Assembly: GCA_018292915.2 (NCBI GenBank)
Contig: JACVVK020000092.1
Span: forward strand, 1,257,501-1,321,500
DNA: 64,000 nt
Source: Batillaria attramentaria
Taxonomy: Eukaryota > Mollusca > Gastropoda > Batillariidae
Direction of reading: 5' to 3'
The notes below the pieces were generated by a model. The model did no database searches. It was not told the origin of the DNA and saw nothing but the letters and a program-made list of their open reading frames with translations. Within the stretch, counting starts at the first letter, position 1; each line of letters starts with the position of its first letter. The position numbers and the translations under genes are program-made. Below are positions 59,505-64,000 of the stretch, piece after piece.

Positions 59505-60030
59505 ATCTGTGATCCCATCGACTCTTCTTTCGTCTCTTGTGCAGCATCAGCATCTTTCTTCATGATTTACTGCTTGCTTTTGTGTGCTTGTTATTGTTGT
59601 TGGCAAGCTTCTTTTTTTTCAAAACAGCATTATTGTCCAACTTGATACTTCTACATGATGCTTTTCAGAGTATTGAGATTCTTAGTAGTATAAGAATTTA
59701 AATACCGGTGTGCATTACCATGTCTTGTCCATCATCATCATCATATACACAGCTGTAGTTCACAGCTGCCTCTGTCAAAAACTTGTAACTGCTGTAGTAA
59801 TCACATTGCACGTACAAGTTTTGGCAGGGACACTGAACATTTTTGTAACGAGAGCAGAAAGTTTCAACTGTCTAGTGTTAAAATTTCAGGAATTTTATAA
59901 ACCATTTTCCTACAGCTTTGAGCAGGTGTTCTTTGCACTATATATGTTCCCCTTTTCATTTCTCCGTATTTAGAATACGTCGCCGTGGTGCAGCACCACC
60001 CAATAGCTATCCTATTTTAACATTTTGCTT

Positions 60031-60036
60031 GGGGAG
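60031..60036. repeat. Target duplication of hAT-like MITE, left
   Basis: GGGGAG, repeated at 60365-60370. Confidence 0.65.
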
Positions 60037-60364
60037 CAGTGTTCCCGATTACGCGCAGGTGTGTGTAGTTGTACACACAAAACTCTTAAATTAATGCACA
60101 AATTTGAGAACAGTGCATCATAGGGGATGCACATATTTCGTCTCGCTGTGACAAACAGTATTTGTCCCCAGCTCGATGAACAAAGGTTATCTAGCAGCGG
60201 ACACTTGAATACTTTTGCAAACAAGAAGAAGAAATGGTTTTGACTTTCAGGTGTTTTATACCAAGAGACCATGGACCCTCAAAATTTACAAGAGGACCCT
60301 CAAAAATATGGAGACAGGGTCCTCCCCCAAGGACCCTTGTGTTTTCGACTCACAGGGAACACTG
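60037..60364. mobile_element. 328-bp hAT-like MITE
   Basis: Perfect 10-bp terminal inverted repeats CAGTGTTCCC and GGGAACACTG, flanked by GGGGAG on both sides. CAGTG-type ends are typical of hAT elements; the duplication is 6 bp rather than the common 8 bp. The interior is non-coding. Confidence 0.75.
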
Positions 60365-61140
60365 GGGGAGGAAAGCCGGATAAGCCAGAGAGAAACCCCC
60401 TATGAGCAGCCCGGTAGCCAGGAAATACTGATCTCACATATCACAATCTCGACCTTGGCTCAAACCCTCTCTTTATTGCCATGACAGTGATGGCGGCCAT
60501 TTAGTAGCACAGCGGCTAAGTCAGATGCAGTACCTATTAGACCACCGCTTACCACTTGCCTTCCAGTGGTTGGTACATGTAGTTTGATGTTTGTGTTCTG
60601 GTGTGTTCCCTGTAGATATTTTTGGTGTGTTATTTTTCATTTGTTTTAAGCTCATTTGAAATACATATCACCTACCCTCACATACACTCCATGCTGCTTG
60701 TTAAATTATTTCATCCGGTAGTACCATTGCCATTGTGCATACAAAATTGTCCCCTGACAATTCTGATGCCTGGAAACGGAAAACATACCATGGTATTTCA
60801 GTTTCAGTTTTTAACAGTATGCTTGCACTTTTTTACCTAAGATGCTTTTGCCAGCTTTTTAACAGCATTATACCAATATTCAGTATGTTGTATTTGGCTT
60901 TGTAAATTACACAATGTGTATGGTGACAACAGTCCATAGGTATATATAGTGCTGATTGTATTTTAAACACCACCAGTATGCAACATATATAAAGTTTGTA
61001 TGCTAAGAGCAATGTGATCCTTCTCAAGTGTGTGTCTTTTGCTTTGTGTTTTAGTTTGAAAGAGCAAAGGAGTTTTACACAAAGCTTGTTCTTGTCATCT
61101 CAGGCCATTAAAACCAATTTCTTTTTTACAAATGAGACGT
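60365..61140. other. No supported gene
   Basis: Nothing recognised beyond the flanking MITE and microsatellites. Confidence 0.4.
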
Positions 61141-61170
61141 GATAATTTTAGTCGAAGTCTGACTCTCACT

Positions 61171-61171
61171 G

Positions 61172-61206
<35 letters not shown>

Positions 61207-61209
61207 TGT

Positions 61210-61275
<66 letters not shown>
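61171..61275 (+). repeat. Compound (CT)n/(CA)n microsatellite
   Basis: Two CT runs, each followed by a CA run. Confidence 0.95.
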
Positions 61276-61279
<4 letters not shown>

Positions 61280-61904
61280 TTCACCTGTACTGGAGAGCAT
61301 CCTGGTCACTTACCGCTTTAGCCAAACTCCCAGAGGCACGATACCTCTGAGCCATTGAGACTGCTCCGATGAGAAGGGAGGCCACCGCCCCATCCTACTT
61401 CCTAGACTCTAGAGTGCAGTCCCTTTTCGGCGGGGCGTGAATGCCTACTACTTCCGCGTGCATGGACATAAACAAACCACAATCCACAAGGTGAAACATA
61501 GATCTAACTGTCGTCGGGAAGATCATTCGTTGGCCTTTTCCTTTATGTCTGAGATTTTAACATTGCAAGATCACTCAATCATGGTTGCCGGTTGTAGGAT
61601 CAGATCGGGTCAGTGTATGCCCATTGAAATACATCAGTTTCAAATTACACGGCAAGGCAGACTTATAATGTGTAGATCGTTTAGGTTTTCCTGTAACGTT
61701 GCACCTAGATACAAGAATTATGGGAAATACCTCACTTTTTCCCCATTTTCCCCAGCGCCATGTTGAAAGTAGAACCCCAAAAGTAGGAATGGAAGGGTGA
61801 TGCGGAAAGAACTGTTTAAAAAGGCGGAAAAAAAGAGAACAATTTTGTTTTTGCTTTTGCTTACATTTAGAAAGTCCGAAAAAATGACAAATATCTACGA
61901 AAAA

Positions 61905-62760
61905 AAAGTTTATTTTGGTGTTCCCAAAATACACACTTTATAGCGACATACGCACTTTTTCCACGATGTTATGCGTGCGTTATGGGGAAAAACCGGCAGC
62001 CGCGGCGCTGGCCCAACTGACCCAGTCATAGAGATCGAGGAAATGACGACAAATATCCGACAAATTACGAACTTTCAGTGGAGAAATTATCCCAGTTTGG
62101 GACCTCCCAGATACATACTTTATAGTGGCGTCTGGAGTTTCCACGCGATATCATGTGTAATATTTGGGAGTCTCCCTCCTATATAGAGAAATGCTGTGGT
62201 TTAGTTGAAACGACTGTTTTCATACAGGTAACCTAAATCTCCACGGAAAAGGGCCCTCTTTTGGGGATATTTTGCAGGGAAAAAGGGGCTCGGTCTTTTT
62301 GGGGGGAGAGTAACTTAAAAGAAAAGTTCGTCGAAATAGCCAGTTTGGGACCTCCCAAACACATACTTTATAGTGTCGTCTGGAGTTTCCACGCGATACC
62401 ATGTGTAATTTTTGGGAGTCTCCCGCCTATATAGAGCGAGAAATAATTATATGGTTTAGTTTAGACGATTGTTTGCATACAGGTAACCTAAATCTCCACG
62501 GAAAAGGGCCCTCTTTTGGGGATATGTTGCAGGGAAAAAGGGGCTCGGTCTTTTTGGGGGGACCAAAGACATTAATGTCTTTGGGGGGACTGAGAGTAAC
62601 TTAAAAGAAAAGTTCGTGGAAATAGCCAGTTTGGGACCTCCCAAACACATATTTGATAGTGTCGTCTTGAGTTTACACGCGACGTCTTGTGTAATTTTTG
62701 GGAGTCTCCCGCCTGTTAACTGAGAGAAATGTTGATAACGGGAAAAGTGAAGCTGATACA
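61905..62760 (+). repeat. Decayed 250-290-bp tandem repeat, about 3.5 copies
   Basis: 'cagtttgggacctcccaaac' + 'acatactttatagtg-cgtc' + 'tggagtttccacgcga' starts at about 62093, 62339 and 62627, each followed by 'gggagtctcccgcctatata' and, in the first two, 'ggtaacctaaatctccacgg' + 'aaaagggccctcttttgggg'. A more decayed copy begins at about 61905. Confidence 0.85.
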
Positions 62761-62789
62761 ACTACTTACAATACGAACATGATCAGTTT

Positions 62790-64000
62790 ACTCCGTGCTA
62801 AAACGTGACTAAATGAAGCTGAATCCGGCGCAGACATTCACTCCGTGTACGTAACCGCCTAAAGGATGGTGAATCTGGTGCAGACATAATTATATTCCGT
62901 GTCGGTATCCCACTGAATGAAGCTGAATCCGGTGCAGACCTTTATTCCGTGTCGATATCCGACTAAATGAAGCTGAATCCGACGCAGACATTCACTCCGC
63001 GATACCCGACTAAATGAAGCTGATAGGGATGCAGACATTCGTTGCGTGTTGATACCCGACTAAATAAAAACCGATTACGATGCAGACATTCATTGCGTGT
63101 TGATGCCCGACTAAATGAAGCTTAATCCGGTGCACACCTTTATTCTCTGTCGGTATCGCACTAAATGAAGCTGAATCCGGTGAAGACCTTTATTCCCTGT
63201 CGGTATCCCACTAAATGAAGCTGAATCCGGTGCAGACCTTTATTCTCTGTCGGTATCCCACTAAATGAAGCTGAATCCGGTGAAGACCTTTATTCCCTGT
63301 CGGTATCCCACTAAATGAAGCTGAATCCGGTGAAGACCTTTAAGTTATTCCCTGTCGGTATCCCACTAAATGAAGGTGAATCCGGTGAAGACCTTTATTC
63401 CCTGTCGGTATCGCACTAAATGGAACTGAATCCGGCGCAGACATTTACTCCGTGCTGATACCCGACTAAATGAAGCTGATTCCGATGCAGACATTCATTG
63501 CGTGTTGCTACCCGACTAAATGAAGGTGAATCCGGTGCACACCTTTATTCCCTGTCGGTATCGCACTAAATGGAACTGAATCCGGCGCAGACATTCACTC
63601 CGTGCTGATACCCGACTAAATGAAGCTGATTCCGATGCAGACATTCATTGCGTGTTGCTACCCGACTAAATGAAGGTGAATCCGGTGCACACCTTTATTC
63701 CCTGTCGGTATCGCACTAAATGGAACTGAATCCGGCGCAGACATTCACTCCGTGCTGATACCCGACTAAATGAAGCTGATTCCGATGCAGACATTCACAT
63801 TGCGTGTTGCTACCCGACTAAATGAAGCTTAATCCGGTGCAGACCTTTTTTCCGTGTCGCTGTTCCACTGTATGAAGCTGAATACGGTGCAGACCTTTAT
63901 TCCGTGCCGGTATCCCACTAAATGAAGGTGAATCCGGTGCACACCTTTATTCCCTGTCGGTATCGCACTAAATGAAGCTGAATCCGGTGCAGACCTTTAT
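62790..64000 (+). repeat. 50-bp satellite with 150-bp higher-order unit, continues past the window
   Basis: Unit 'taaatgaagctgaatccggt' + 'gcagacctttattccctgtc' + 'ggtatcccac' (50 bp) in about 24 copies. Two main subtypes alternate (attcattgcgtgttgctacccgac type and accttTattccctgtcggtatc type). At 63421, 63571 and 63721 the same three-unit block restarts, giving a 150-bp higher-order repeat. Units near 62800-63000 are more diverged. The array is open at the window edge. Confidence 0.95.

Overview
The window is a piece of an animal nuclear genome. Introns with GT/AG borders, very dense dinucleotide microsatellites, tRNA-derived SINEs, LINE, Penelope-like and cut-and-paste transposon remnants, and small isolated host genes all point that way. 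The gene content (a divergent chemosensory/peptide-type class A GPCR, an intronless GT10 fucosyltransferase, tandem selenoprotein W genes) together with the repeat style suggests a marine mollusc, probably a gastropod. That assignment is inference, not something the sequence proves.

Layout. 0-8.2 kb is gene-poor: a 3' relic of an L2/CR1-type LINE (1.0-1.7 kb), a 48-bp minisatellite (3.3-4.26 kb) and a 29-bp tandem repeat (5.86-6.0 kb). 8.26-13.29 kb holds a four-exon rhodopsin-class GPCR gene on the + strand whose first intron carries a Penelope-like element (GIY-YIG domain, inverted flanking arms with hammerhead-like motifs, 13-bp target duplication). 13.6-16.8 kb is a nest of repeats: a C/G-rich element with 14-bp terminal inverted repeats, a large fold-back element whose arms are arrays of 20-bp palindromes, and a SINE. 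16.8-23.2 kb has no gene I can support. A 335-residue protein of unknown function lies at 23.26-24.27 kb. 24.3-32.4 kb is microsatellites, keto-rich tracts, short dispersed repeats and a GC-rich inverted-repeat element. An alpha-1,3-fucosyltransferase gene is at 32.4-33.6 kb, followed by three decaying copies of its own 3' end. 35.7-38.0 kb is a nearly intact LINE reverse transcriptase.

40.37-48.97 kb looks like a single 8.6-kb TTAA-flanked DNA transposon of the Kolobok type. It contains spliced but damaged transposase exons on the - strand and a damaged P2X7-like domain gene on the + strand. 51.4-59.5 kb contains two tandem five-exon selenoprotein W genes, each with an in-frame TGA selenocysteine codon and a further 3'UTR exon that folds into a SECIS-like hairpin. 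60.0-60.4 kb is a small hAT-like MITE, 61.9-62.75 kb a decayed 250-290-bp tandem repeat, and 62.8 kb to the end a 50-bp satellite with a 150-bp higher-order period that runs out of the window.

The genes do not form an operon or pathway. The functional units are the GPCR (chemical or peptide sensing), the Golgi fucosyltransferase, the selenoprotein W pair (thioredoxin-like redox proteins) and one unidentified protein. Most of the rest is mobile or tandemly repeated DNA. All intron borders were placed by eye from splice consensus and reading-frame continuity, and no expression data were available.
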